The notes beneath the pieces were generated by a model. That model ran no database searches. It was not told the DNA's origin and saw only the letters and a list, made by a program, of their open reading frames with translations. The translations under genes were made by a program, and so were the position numbers. DNA of 64,000 bases from JAEUIX01 sp046156035 (GTDB lineage Bacteria > Planctomycetota > Phycisphaerae > Phycisphaerales > UBA1924), in contig JBJXEW010000028.1 in NCBI GenBank assembly GCA_046156035.1, forward strand, positions 1-64,000, read 5' to 3'. Below are positions 52,218 to 59,564 of this stretch, one piece after another. Within the stretch, counting starts at the first letter, position 1. Each line of letters opens with the position of its first letter.

Positions 52218-53354
52218 ATGCTGCGAACGGTTCTTGTTGTGCTGGGCTTTCTGCTCATCGGCGTGCTTGATGCGGTCCAGGGTGCTCGGGCGGTACAGCC
52301 CGCGCCTGTCGCCGGGCCGCCGCGCCTCTCGTCGCAGACCGGGCCGCTGCGGATCGGCGTGGTGGGCTTCGTGCACGGGCATGTGGAGGGGTTGCTCTGG
52401 CGTGCGAGCCAGGGTGACGAGTTGAAGATCGTCGGCGTATACGAGCCGGACCGGGCCCTGTTTGACCGCCTGGCAGCCAAGTACAAGGTTGATCCGTCGC
52501 TGCACTTCGACTCGCTCGACAAGATGCTCGATGCCGCGAAGCCTGAGGCGGTGAGCGTCATGACCTCGATCAAGGATCATGTGGTGGTGGCCGAAGCGAG
52601 CGCCCCGCGTGGCGTGCACATGCTCTTCGAGAAGCCGCTGGCGTTCTCGAACGTGGATGCGCGGCGGATCGCGGAACTGGCCACGAAGCACGGCGTGCTT
52701 GCGCTCACCAACTACGAGACCAGTTGGTACGCATCGGTCCGCGAGGCCAAGCGGCTGGTGGATTCGGGCCGGATGGCCCCGGTGCGCCGCATGGTGTTTC
52801 GCCACGGGCACAAGGGCCCGCGCGAGATCGGGTGTACGCCGGAGTTTCTCGCGTGGCTGACGGACCCGGAGGCCAACGGCGGCGGGGCGATTGTGGACTT
52901 TGGCTGCTACGGCGCGGTTCTAGCGACGTGGCTCATGGATGGCCAGCGGCCCACCAGCGTGGTGGCCAGTGCCAGCACGCTCAAGCCGAACGTGTACCCG
53001 CGTGTGGACGATGACGCGACGATCACGCTGACGTATCCCGGAGCCACGGCCGTGATGCAGGCATCGTGGGCGTGGACGCACGACAACAAAGAGATGGACG
53101 TTTACACGGAACGCGGCTCGATTCACGCAGGGCGATGGAACGACCTGGCCACACGCAGCCCGGACCAGCCGCCCAAGGCGCTCTCGCCTGCGCCCAAGCC
53201 ACCCGAACTGGAGAACGAGTGGGTGTACTTCAAGCGCGTGGTGCGTGGCGAGTGCCCGGTGGACCCGCTCTCGAGCCTCGAAACCAATCTGATCGCCGTG
53301 GAGATTCTGGATGCGGCCCGGGCGGCCGTGGCACGGCCCGCGCCCCGGCCCTAG
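52218..53354 (+). CDS. Exported Gfo/Idh/MocA family oxidoreductase
   Basis: NAD(P)-dependent sugar oxidoreductase of about 378 residues with a signal peptide (MLRTVLVVLGFLLIGVLDAVQGARA). The Rossmann start is LRIGVVGFVHGHVEGLL, and the family EKP motif is in LFEKPLAFSNVDARRIAELA; GGAIVDFGCYGAVLATWLM marks the catalytic region. Start used is ATG 52218 because it begins the signal peptide; a GTG at 52191 overlaps the lysA stop (GTGA) and would add nine residues, so coupling to lysA is possible. Planctomycetes have many such exported paralogues for carbohydrate breakdown. Confidence 0.85.
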   Translation: MLRTVLVVLGFLLIGVLDAVQGARAVQPAPVAGPPRLSSQTGPLRIGVVGFVHGHVEGLLWRASQGDELKIVGVYEPDRALFDRLAAKYKVDPSLHFDSLDKMLDAAKPEAVSVMTSIKDHVVVAEASAPRGVHMLFEKPLAFSNVDARRIAELATKHGVLALTNYETSWYASVREAKRLVDSGRMAPVRRMVFRHGHKGPREIGCTPEFLAWLTDPEANGGGAIVDFGCYGAVLATWLMDGQRPTSVVASASTLKPNVYPRVDDDATITLTYPGATAVMQASWAWTHDNKEMDVYTERGSIHAGRWNDLATRSPDQPPKALSPAPKPPELENEWVYFKRVVRGECPVDPLSSLETNLIAVEILDAARAAVARPAPRP

Positions 53355-54184
53355 GAACCGGCCTCTGCCGCGGCTCCCGCGGCATCGCGCAGGTGCCGCG
53401 CATTCGTCGCGCCGATTACCACACTGGACACGCCCGGCTGCCCGCACGCGAAGCGAATCGCGTCTTTCGCGTCGGCAGCGGTAGCGCCCAACCGTCCGCT
53501 GCCGAGCGCCTTCTTCACCAGCACGCCCACGCCGCGCTGGCCCGCGAGTGCCGCGGCTGGCAGATCGGCCGTGTGCTCGCGGTTGATCGTGAGCATCAGC
53601 ACATCGCAGCACGCCGCGGCGAGCATTGCCCCCGCGGCCGTGCCCGTGCTCGCACCCACCGCCCGCACCTTGCCCTCGGCCTTCAGGCGTTGCAACTCGC
53701 CCAGGGCCGCGCCGTCACGCAGGGTTGGCTCGTCGTGGCCGAGCGAACCAGCAAAGTGCAGGAGCGCGATATCGAGACGGTCCGTGCGGAGGCGTGTGAG
53801 GCTGCGCTCCACGCTGGCGCGAACCGTGGCGGGTGAAAAGTCGTAGCGAGAGCCGCCGCGCCCGTCGGTGCCGCCGATCGGGTCGAACTCCTCGCCGGCT
53901 TTGGTGCAGATCACCCAGCGGTCGCGCGGGGCCACGCGCGGCAGCAGCGCCCCCAGGCGCTCCTCGCTCGTGCCGTACGCGGGCGCGGTGTCGATGAGGT
54001 TCACGCCGAGGTCTCTGGCCGCGGCGAGAAGGGCGAGGGCCTCGTCGTCCGTCGGGAGTGTTGGCGGCTTTCCAGGCGTGCCAGCGCCCGCGTGCTTCAG
54101 GCCCGCGGTCCGGCCGAGTTTCACCGTGCCCAGTCCGATCGGGCTCACGAGCAGGCCGGTTGATCCGAGCGGGCGTAAGTGCAT
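53351..54184 (-). CDS. Aldo/keto reductase
   Basis: NADPH-dependent reductase of 277 residues. The barrel start LRPLGSTGLLVSPIGLGTVKLGR, catalytic Asp and Tyr in NLIDTAPAYGTSEERLG, Lys in WVICTKAGEEF and His in DIALLHFAG make the tetrad. SSVVIGATNARHLRDAA near the end is the cofactor segment. Length is on the short side (family about 300). Its stop shares the palindrome CTAG with the stop of the convergent oxidoreductase gene, a three-base overlap. Confidence 0.88.
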   Translation of the reverse strand: MHLRPLGSTGLLVSPIGLGTVKLGRTAGLKHAGAGTPGKPPTLPTDDEALALLAAARDLGVNLIDTAPAYGTSEERLGALLPRVAPRDRWVICTKAGEEFDPIGGTDGRGGSRYDFSPATVRASVERSLTRLRTDRLDIALLHFAGSLGHDEPTLRDGAALGELQRLKAEGKVRAVGASTGTAAGAMLAAACCDVLMLTINREHTADLPAAALAGQRGVGVLVKKALGSGRLGATAADAKDAIRFACGQPGVSSVVIGATNARHLRDAAGAAAEAGS

Positions 54185-54229
54185 CGGTGAGACGCTAGGC
54201 GGGCCTGCGACCCCATACCGTTGCCGCTC

Positions 54230-55471
54230 ATGCCGCCCGCGACCTTGTCCAACCCGAGCGCCAGCGCCACGCCTGTGCTGCTTTTCACAGCGTTCGAGCC
54301 CTCGGGCGACGACCACGCGGCGCCGGTGATCGCGGAGTTGAAGCGGCGGCACCCGCGCGTGCCGATCTACGCGTGGGGTGGGCCGAAGATGGAGGCGGCC
54401 GGGGCCCGGCTGATCGAGCGGACGGGAGAGGACGCCGTCGTGGGCGTGCCCGGCATCGCCAAGATCATCGAGCACGGCAAGATCAACCGGCGCGTTGACG
54501 AGTGGTTGGAGGATAACCGCGTGACGCTGCACGTGCCCGTAGATTCGCCCGCCGCGAACTTTCCGTTGTGTGCCCTTTCCAAGGCCCGTGGCGTGAAGGT
54601 TGTCCACCTGGTGGCCCCGCAACTCTGGGCGTGGGGACCCTGGCGCATCGGCAAACTCCGCAGGCTTACCGACCTGGTGCTCTGCCTGCTCCCGTTCGAG
54701 GAAGACTGGTTCCTGTCGCGCGGCGTGCCCGCCCGCTTTATCGGCCACCCGCTCTTTGACCATCCGCTCGATCTGCACGCGACCGATCAGCGCCTGTGGG
54801 GCCACGCCGCGGCGGGCAGGGTGCCCGAGGGTTCGCCCAAGATCGCGCTGATGCCCGGCTCGCGCCCCGGTGAGTTGCGGCGCACGCTCTTTCCGCTGCT
54901 GGATGCGTTCAAGCGGTTGAAGGCCGATTTTCCCAAGGCGGCGGGCGTGTTTGCGGTGACCAAGCCCGGGGTGGAGTACGAACTCCGGCGGCGAGCCGAG
55001 GCGATGGGCGGCTGGGCGCCAGACCTTGAGGTGATCTCCGGCGATATCGAGGCCGCGATCCGCTGGTGCGACTTTGCGCTGGTGAAGAGCGGCACGGTGA
55101 CGCTGCATGTGGCAAGGCAACTCAAGCCCATGGTGGCGTTCTACCGGCCCGCACGCCTGATGTACTACAGCATCGCCAAGTGGATCGTGAGCACGCCGAT
55201 GTTCACGCTGCCCAACCTCATCATGGGGCGGAAGGTCGTGCCCGAGTTGATCCCGCACTTCGGCGACGGCCAGGCGCTGGCCGTGGGCGTTTATCGCTTG
55301 ATGCGCCAGCCAGGGTTTGCCGACGACCAGCGGGCCGCGCTCGCCGAAGTTCTGCGGCGGTTTGAGGGTCGCAACGCGGCGAGCCTTGCCGCGGACGCGA
55401 TCGAGGAGGCGGCCGGGCTTGCCGCGCCGAAGGTGGTGCGGCCGCTGACCGGGCTGCCCGCGTTCGTGTGA
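54230..55471 (+). CDS. lpxB: Lipid-A-disaccharide synthase
   Basis: GT19 glycosyltransferase that joins UDP-2,3-diacylglucosamine and lipid X in lipid A synthesis, at the inner membrane. The 413-residue protein shows LLFTAFEPSGDDHAAPVIAELKRRHPRVPIYAWGGPKMEAAGARLIE, VHLVAPQLWAWGPWRIGKLRRLTDLVLCLLPFEEDWF, IALMPGSRPGELRRTL, ALVKSGTVTLHVARQLKPMVAFYR and LPNLIMGRKVVPELIPHF, all family hallmarks. ATG 54230 is divergent from the aldo/keto reductase. Other lpx genes are not nearby. Confidence 0.94.
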   Translation: MPPATLSNPSASATPVLLFTAFEPSGDDHAAPVIAELKRRHPRVPIYAWGGPKMEAAGARLIERTGEDAVVGVPGIAKIIEHGKINRRVDEWLEDNRVTLHVPVDSPAANFPLCALSKARGVKVVHLVAPQLWAWGPWRIGKLRRLTDLVLCLLPFEEDWFLSRGVPARFIGHPLFDHPLDLHATDQRLWGHAAAGRVPEGSPKIALMPGSRPGELRRTLFPLLDAFKRLKADFPKAAGVFAVTKPGVEYELRRRAEAMGGWAPDLEVISGDIEAAIRWCDFALVKSGTVTLHVARQLKPMVAFYRPARLMYYSIAKWIVSTPMFTLPNLIMGRKVVPELIPHFGDGQALAVGVYRLMRQPGFADDQRAALAEVLRRFEGRNAASLAADAIEEAAGLAAPKVVRPLTGLPAFV

Positions 55472-55486
55472 CGGCCGCGGCCGGGA

Positions 55487-56083
55487 TTATGCCATGACGA
55501 GCAGCACGCTGGCGTGAGCCTCAATGGCGCGCCCTTCGCCAACCGAGTCCACCTTTTCGTGGGTCTTGCCCTTCACGTTCACACGATCTGGCGGCACGCA
55601 CAGCAAGCGGGCCAGGTTGGCCCGGATTTTTTCCTTGTGCGGGCCGATCTTGGGGCGTTCGAGCACCACGGTGGTGTCGAGGTTGCCGACGACATACCCC
55701 GCCGCGTGGACGCGGCGAACGGCCTCCTCAAGAAACACGGCGGAGTCCTGCCCTTCGTGCTTGGCGTCGGTGTCGGGAAACAACTGGCCGATGTCTTGCT
55801 GGGCGATGGCACCCAGGAGCGCATCGGTGACGGCGTGGTAGAGCACATCGCCGTCGGAATGCCCCACCGGGCCGACGGGTGCTCCGCCGCGCTCGCCCAC
55901 GCCCCAGCCGCCGCCACCGCCCGGTGTGGGCTCGGGCAGTTTCACGCCGCCCACGATCATGGCGCGGCCCTTGCCTACGGGTGGGCGGGGTTCGAGGCGG
56001 TGCAGGTCCCACCCGTGGCCGATGCGCATGGGCAGCGGGGCGGGCAGGGGGGGTGGAGGGGTGGACGTGGGTGAGTTGGGCAT
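55487..56083 (-). CDS. ispF: 2-C-methyl-D-erythritol 2,4-cyclodiphosphate synthase
   Basis: MEP-pathway enzyme for isoprenoid precursors, zinc-dependent trimer, 198 residues. RIGHGWDLHRLEP has the metal-binding DxH, and VGHSDGDVLYHAVTDALLGAIAQQDIGQLFPDTD the second His and catalytic region; NLDTTVVLERPKIGPHKEKIRANLARLL, VNVKGKTHEKVDSVGEGRAIEAHASVLL close it. ATG 56083 (MPNSPTSTPPPPLP) adds a Pro-rich leader of 18 residues; ATG 56029 is an equally good start. A Gly-rich insert of about 15 residues follows GGVKLPEPT. ispD is not adjacent. Confidence 0.94.
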   Translation of the reverse strand: MPNSPTSTPPPPLPAPLPMRIGHGWDLHRLEPRPPVGKGRAMIVGGVKLPEPTPGGGGGWGVGERGGAPVGPVGHSDGDVLYHAVTDALLGAIAQQDIGQLFPDTDAKHEGQDSAVFLEEAVRRVHAAGYVVGNLDTTVVLERPKIGPHKEKIRANLARLLCVPPDRVNVKGKTHEKVDSVGEGRAIEAHASVLLVMA

Positions 56084-56216
56084 GGCGGCGCTTCCCCGGT
56101 CGGGCCCGGCACGCGCGGCGAGCGCGGGCCGATACACTTGCCCGCAATCATCCCTCGCCCAGCCCCGCCGGACCACCCCGGACGCGGCCGCGCGAGGCAC
56201 AGAACCGGAGTCGCCC

Positions 56217-56639
56217 ATGCTGCATGGATCCCGTCGTGTTGTTGCTTTCGCGGGCCTGGCCGCGTGCTCGCTGCTGCTCACCGGCTGCTGGACGGAAGGC
56301 GGGCGCGGCTACTCGAACGACTCGTACACCTATGTCTCGCGCGAGTGGGAGCCCAAGACCATCTCGGTGATCGACACACGGACCGGGCAGGCAATGTGGA
56401 GCTACGAGATCCCCGTCGGCCGCCAGTTGATGATGGAATTCTTTGCCGATGCCAGCGAGAACCCGAGCATGCCGGACCGGATGCGCTGGGCCGATCGCAA
56501 AGCGGGCACCACGTTTGGAGACCTGGACAACAAGATTGATGTCCCGTCCTCATCGGTCCGCCGCGTAGACATGAAACTGCGGCCCGTGCCTGAAACCGGC
56601 CTGCCCGCGCCGGTCGCCGCGGTGCCCGCGGTCAAGTAG
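56217..56639 (+). CDS. Small lipoprotein of unknown function
   Basis: A 140-residue exported protein with lipobox LLTGC (Cys24) after the hydrophobic helix VVAFAGLAACSLLL. The body contains SYTYVSREWEPKTISVIDTRTGQAMWSYEIPVGRQLMMEF and a basic, Pro-rich C-terminus. The TISVIDTRTGQAMWSYEIPVGRQL segment recalls small planctomycete envelope proteins, but I know no function. It is divergent from ispF, with a short 133-base gap in between, and convergent with the mannose-6-phosphate isomerase gene. Confidence 0.8.
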   Translation: MLHGSRRVVAFAGLAACSLLLTGCWTEGGRGYSNDSYTYVSREWEPKTISVIDTRTGQAMWSYEIPVGRQLMMEFFADASENPSMPDRMRWADRKAGTTFGDLDNKIDVPSSSVRRVDMKLRPVPETGLPAPVAAVPAVK

Positions 56640-56660
56640 TTGCTCCGCACGCGTGCTGGC

Positions 56661-57683
56661 TCACTTCAGCGTCACACGCAGCATCCGCAGGCCGTCTCCG
56701 GCCGAGACGCGGCAGTCGCGCGCGATCGCCGCGGGAACCAGCACGGTTGAGCCCACCTGAATGTCGAGGGTGTCAAAGGGTGCGGCGATCGACCCGAGTT
56801 CAAGTTCCAGGCGGCCCTGTCCGGCCAGACCGATGAGCACGACGCAGGCCCGGCCGTCGCCAACCGTGAGGATTTGCCCGGCCAGCGGCTGGTGGCAGTC
56901 GATGGTGAAAAAGTCAGTCTCGCAGACGCGTTTGACGGCTTCGCCGTCGGTGATGCGCGACCCGCGCGGGGCCGGACCGAAGTCGATGCACGCCATGCTC
57001 TCGGCGATGTGCAACTGCCGGCCGGAGCGGCCCCAGTCAAACACCCGGAAGGTGGTGTCGCTGGGCGTCATCACCTCCGCCACCAGCACGCCAGCGCCCA
57101 GCGCGTGAACCGTGCCGCTGGGGAGCGTGTGGCAGGTTCCCGGCACCGCGGCGGTTTCGATCAGGTCATTCGCCACGGTCTCGTCGGCGATGTGCGCGGC
57201 GAACTGCTCGCGAGAAACACCCGACTTCACGCCCTTGTAGATCATCGCGCCGGGCTCGCAGTCCAGAATGAACCAGCACTCGGTCTTGACGTGCGCATCC
57301 GGGTAACGCTGCGCATACTCCGCCGTGGGGTGGGTCTGCACCGAGAGGTTGTCGGCGGCGTCAATGAACTTGACGAGCAGGGGGAAATCACCCGAGGGCG
57401 TGGGCTTGGCGAGGCCGAGGAGTTGTTCGCCCCAGAGTTTCATCGCCTCGTTGAGCGTGCGGCCCGAGAGCGGGCCGGCGTTGATGACGGAGCGGGCCGC
57501 GCCGCCGCCCGCGCCGCTGGCGCTGGTGGCGGGCATGTCGGCGAGTTCCCACGATTCGCCGTACTTGGTCGCGGCCTTGGGAAGGACCTTGCCGAGGTTT
57601 TCGAGGCCGCGCCCCCCCCAGACCTTCTCGTAGAGAAGGGGGCGGAACGTGAGCGGGTAGAGGGGGGGTGTGGGCGGGGGCAT
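56661..57683 (-). CDS. manA: Mannose-6-phosphate isomerase (type I)
   Basis: Zinc enzyme interconverting mannose 6-phosphate and fructose 6-phosphate, 340 residues. Landmarks: KVWGGRGLENLGK, GESWELAD, FPLLVKFIDAADNLSVQTHPTAEYA with the zinc-binding Gln and His, KTECWFILDCEPGAMIYKGVK with the Glu, and PSGTVHALGAGVLVAEVMTPSDTTFRVFDWGRSG with the second His. A small Gly/Ala-rich insert is present near residue 55. The short bacterial form of the family fits the length. GTPase and mannose-polymer genes are not adjacent. Confidence 0.92.
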   Translation of the reverse strand: MPPPTPPLYPLTFRPLLYEKVWGGRGLENLGKVLPKAATKYGESWELADMPATSASGAGGGAARSVINAGPLSGRTLNEAMKLWGEQLLGLAKPTPSGDFPLLVKFIDAADNLSVQTHPTAEYAQRYPDAHVKTECWFILDCEPGAMIYKGVKSGVSREQFAAHIADETVANDLIETAAVPGTCHTLPSGTVHALGAGVLVAEVMTPSDTTFRVFDWGRSGRQLHIAESMACIDFGPAPRGSRITDGEAVKRVCETDFFTIDCHQPLAGQILTVGDGRACVVLIGLAGQGRLELELGSIAAPFDTLDIQVGSTVLVPAAIARDCRVSAGDGLRMLRVTLK

Positions 57684-57757
57684 GGAGGGAGAATATCGGC
57701 ACGGGCCGGGCGGGGCTTGCCCGCGGCGGGGTGGGGCGCTGTCGCTACAATCACCGC

Positions 57758-58003
57758 ATGACCATCAAGGCCATTCAGGAACTGCTGGATACTGAGCCTT
57801 TTCGCCCCTTTACGCTGCGGATCGCCGATGGCCACACGGTGGCGGTGGACAACCCGCACATGGTGGCGTTTCTGGGCACGGGCCGCACGCTCTTCGTGGC
57901 GCACTCCAAGACCGACCGATTCGAACTCATCGACCTGCTGATGGTCGTGTCGGCCGTTGTCGGCAGTGCGCGGCCGGGCGGGCGACGCAAACGGGCGGCG
58001 TGA
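57758..58003 (+). CDS. Small hypothetical protein (DLLxV-type)
   Basis: An 81-residue soluble protein: MTIKAIQELLDTEPFRPFTLRIADG, HTVAVDNPHMVAFLGTGRTLFVAH and DRFELIDLLMVVSAV. This beta-rich pattern (PFRPFTLRxADG ... DLLxVxxV) recurs in small planctomycete and acidobacterial proteins of unknown role. The ATG lies 75 bases from the divergent manA start. A basic tail (GGRRKRAA) ends it. Confidence 0.75.
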   Translation: MTIKAIQELLDTEPFRPFTLRIADGHTVAVDNPHMVAFLGTGRTLFVAHSKTDRFELIDLLMVVSAVVGSARPGGRRKRAA

Positions 58004-58042
58004 GCGGGCGTGCTGCCAGCGCGCCGCGCTGATCGTTGCGGC

Positions 58043-59152
58043 TCACACATTGAACAAGAAGTGGCAGACGTCCCCGTCCTGCATCACGTACCCCTTGCCC
58101 TCGGTGCGCAGTTTGCCCGCGTCGCGGATGGCCTTCTCGCTCTTGTGCTTTTCAAGATCGGCCACCGAGTAGATCTCGGCACGGATGAAGCCGCGCTCAA
58201 AGTCGGTGTGGATCACGCCCGCGGCCTGCGGAGCGGTTGAGCCGACGTACACGGTCCACGCGCGGACTTCTTTTTCACCGGCCGTGTAGAAACTCTGCAG
58301 GCCCAGCAGTTTGTACGCGCTGCGTGAGAGCGCGGCGAGGGCAGGCTCCTCCATGCCCATGCTGGCGAGCAACTCTTTCTTGTCGGCTTCAGCAAGTTCG
58401 GCCAGTTCGCTCTCGATCTTGGCGCACACCGGCACCACTTCCATGCCCTCGGCCTTGGCCCGCTCGCGGACCTTCATGGCCAGCGGACCCTTGCCATGCA
58501 CGTCGCCTTCGTCCACGTTCGCCACGTACAGCACGCGCTTGGCGGAGAGCATGCCCAGGCTCTTGAGCACCCTGAGTTCATCGGCGTCGATGAACTGCCC
58601 GAGCACGGTGCGGGCGGGCTTGCCTTCGGCGAGGATGGGGCTGAGGGCCTTGAGCACGTTGTGGCGGGCGATGTCTTCTTTCTTGCCGCTCTTGGCCGCG
58701 CGTTCGGCTTTGCCGATCGAGCCTTCAACGGTTTGCAGATCGGCCAGGATCAACTCCATCTCGATGGTCTCGATGTCGCGGATGGGATCGACGGTGCCCT
58801 CGACGTGGGTGATCTCCTCGCCGCCGGGCGCGTTCTCAAAGCACCGCACCACGTGCAGAATCGCGTCCACCTCGCGGATGTGCGAAAGGAACTTGTTGCC
58901 AAGCCCCTCGCCCTCGCTGGCCCCCTTCACGATCCCGGCGATGTCCACCAGCCGTAGGCTGGTGGGGACCAGTTTCTGAGGGGGAATGAACGCCGCGATG
59001 ATCGCTAGCCGCGGATCGGGGATGGCCACCACGCCGATGTTGGGCTCGATGGTGGCGAAGGGGTAGTTGGCCGCCAGCGCCCCCGCGGCGGTCAGGGCGT
59101 TGAACAGCGTGCTCTTGCCGACGTTGGGGAGACCGACGATGCCTGCTTCCAT
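58043..59152 (-). CDS. ychF: Redox-regulated ATPase YchF (Obg family)
   Basis: Ribosome-associated P-loop ATPase, 369 residues. G1 is GLPNVGKSTLFNALT, G3 DIAGIVKGASEGEGLGNKFL, and G4 is NVDE in place of the GTPase NKxD, the change that gives ATP preference. ANYPFATIEPNIGVV, the TGS domain (AWTVYVGSTAPQAAGVIHTDFERGFIRAEIYSV) and the C-terminal GKGYVMQDGDVCHFLFNV are diagnostic. Start ATG is the only good choice. Length is normal. Confidence 0.97.
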   Translation of the reverse strand: MEAGIVGLPNVGKSTLFNALTAAGALAANYPFATIEPNIGVVAIPDPRLAIIAAFIPPQKLVPTSLRLVDIAGIVKGASEGEGLGNKFLSHIREVDAILHVVRCFENAPGGEEITHVEGTVDPIRDIETIEMELILADLQTVEGSIGKAERAAKSGKKEDIARHNVLKALSPILAEGKPARTVLGQFIDADELRVLKSLGMLSAKRVLYVANVDEGDVHGKGPLAMKVRERAKAEGMEVVPVCAKIESELAELAEADKKELLASMGMEEPALAALSRSAYKLLGLQSFYTAGEKEVRAWTVYVGSTAPQAAGVIHTDFERGFIRAEIYSVADLEKHKSEKAIRDAGKLRTEGKGYVMQDGDVCHFLFNV

Positions 59153-59246
59153 AAGGGCCGATTATTCGCCGGCCGCGCGGGCGAATCGCCCCGGAAATGC
59201 AAAGGCGTCAGGCGTCAGGCGTGAGACTGCTGGAGTCTCGTTCTTG

Positions 59247-59277
59247 CTGTCCCCTGTTCCCTCCCACCGGTCCCCTG
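59247..59277 (-). repeat. Dispersed repeat arm related to the flgB upstream repeat
   Basis: On the minus strand it reads CAGGGGACCGGTGGGAGGGA... and agrees with 19703-19733 at 27 of 31 bases. Here it lies just after the stop of the small membrane protein gene, 95 bases beyond ychF's start. Confidence 0.65.
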
Positions 59278-59278
59278 C

Positions 59279-59491
59279 TCAATACAGGTACCACATCAGC
59301 CCGCCCACGACCAGACCCGAGAAAACGATGGTCGTCAGGATGATGCACGGGGCGAAGAGCGCGTTGTTCCGCCGGATGCGCGGGAAGAAGAGCCCCAGCA
59401 GGCCCGCGGCGAAGAGCACGCCCAGAAACACGAAGATCGCTTGCGCGCCGGTCAGTGCCGCCAAAGTGAGTGCGGAGAGCGTGGTGAACAT
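59279..59491 (-). CDS. Small two-helix membrane protein
   Basis: A 70-residue hydrophobic protein with two predicted membrane helices: FTTLSALTLAALTGAQAIFVFLGVLFAAGLLGLFF and ALFAPCIILTTIVFSGLVVGGLMWYLY, with basic RIRRNN between. ATG 59491 has GGAG 7 bases upstream; ATG 59521 would add ten residues. Function is unknown; it lies between ychF and the large secreted protein on the same strand. Confidence 0.7.
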   Translation of the reverse strand: MFTTLSALTLAALTGAQAIFVFLGVLFAAGLLGLFFPRIRRNNALFAPCIILTTIVFSGLVVGGLMWYLY

Positions 59492-59564
59492 GCAAGGCTC
59501 CATTCCGATGGGCGAGGCCATCGTCGTCGATTATTCACCCGCCGCGGTGGCCGCGGCAAGGGCC

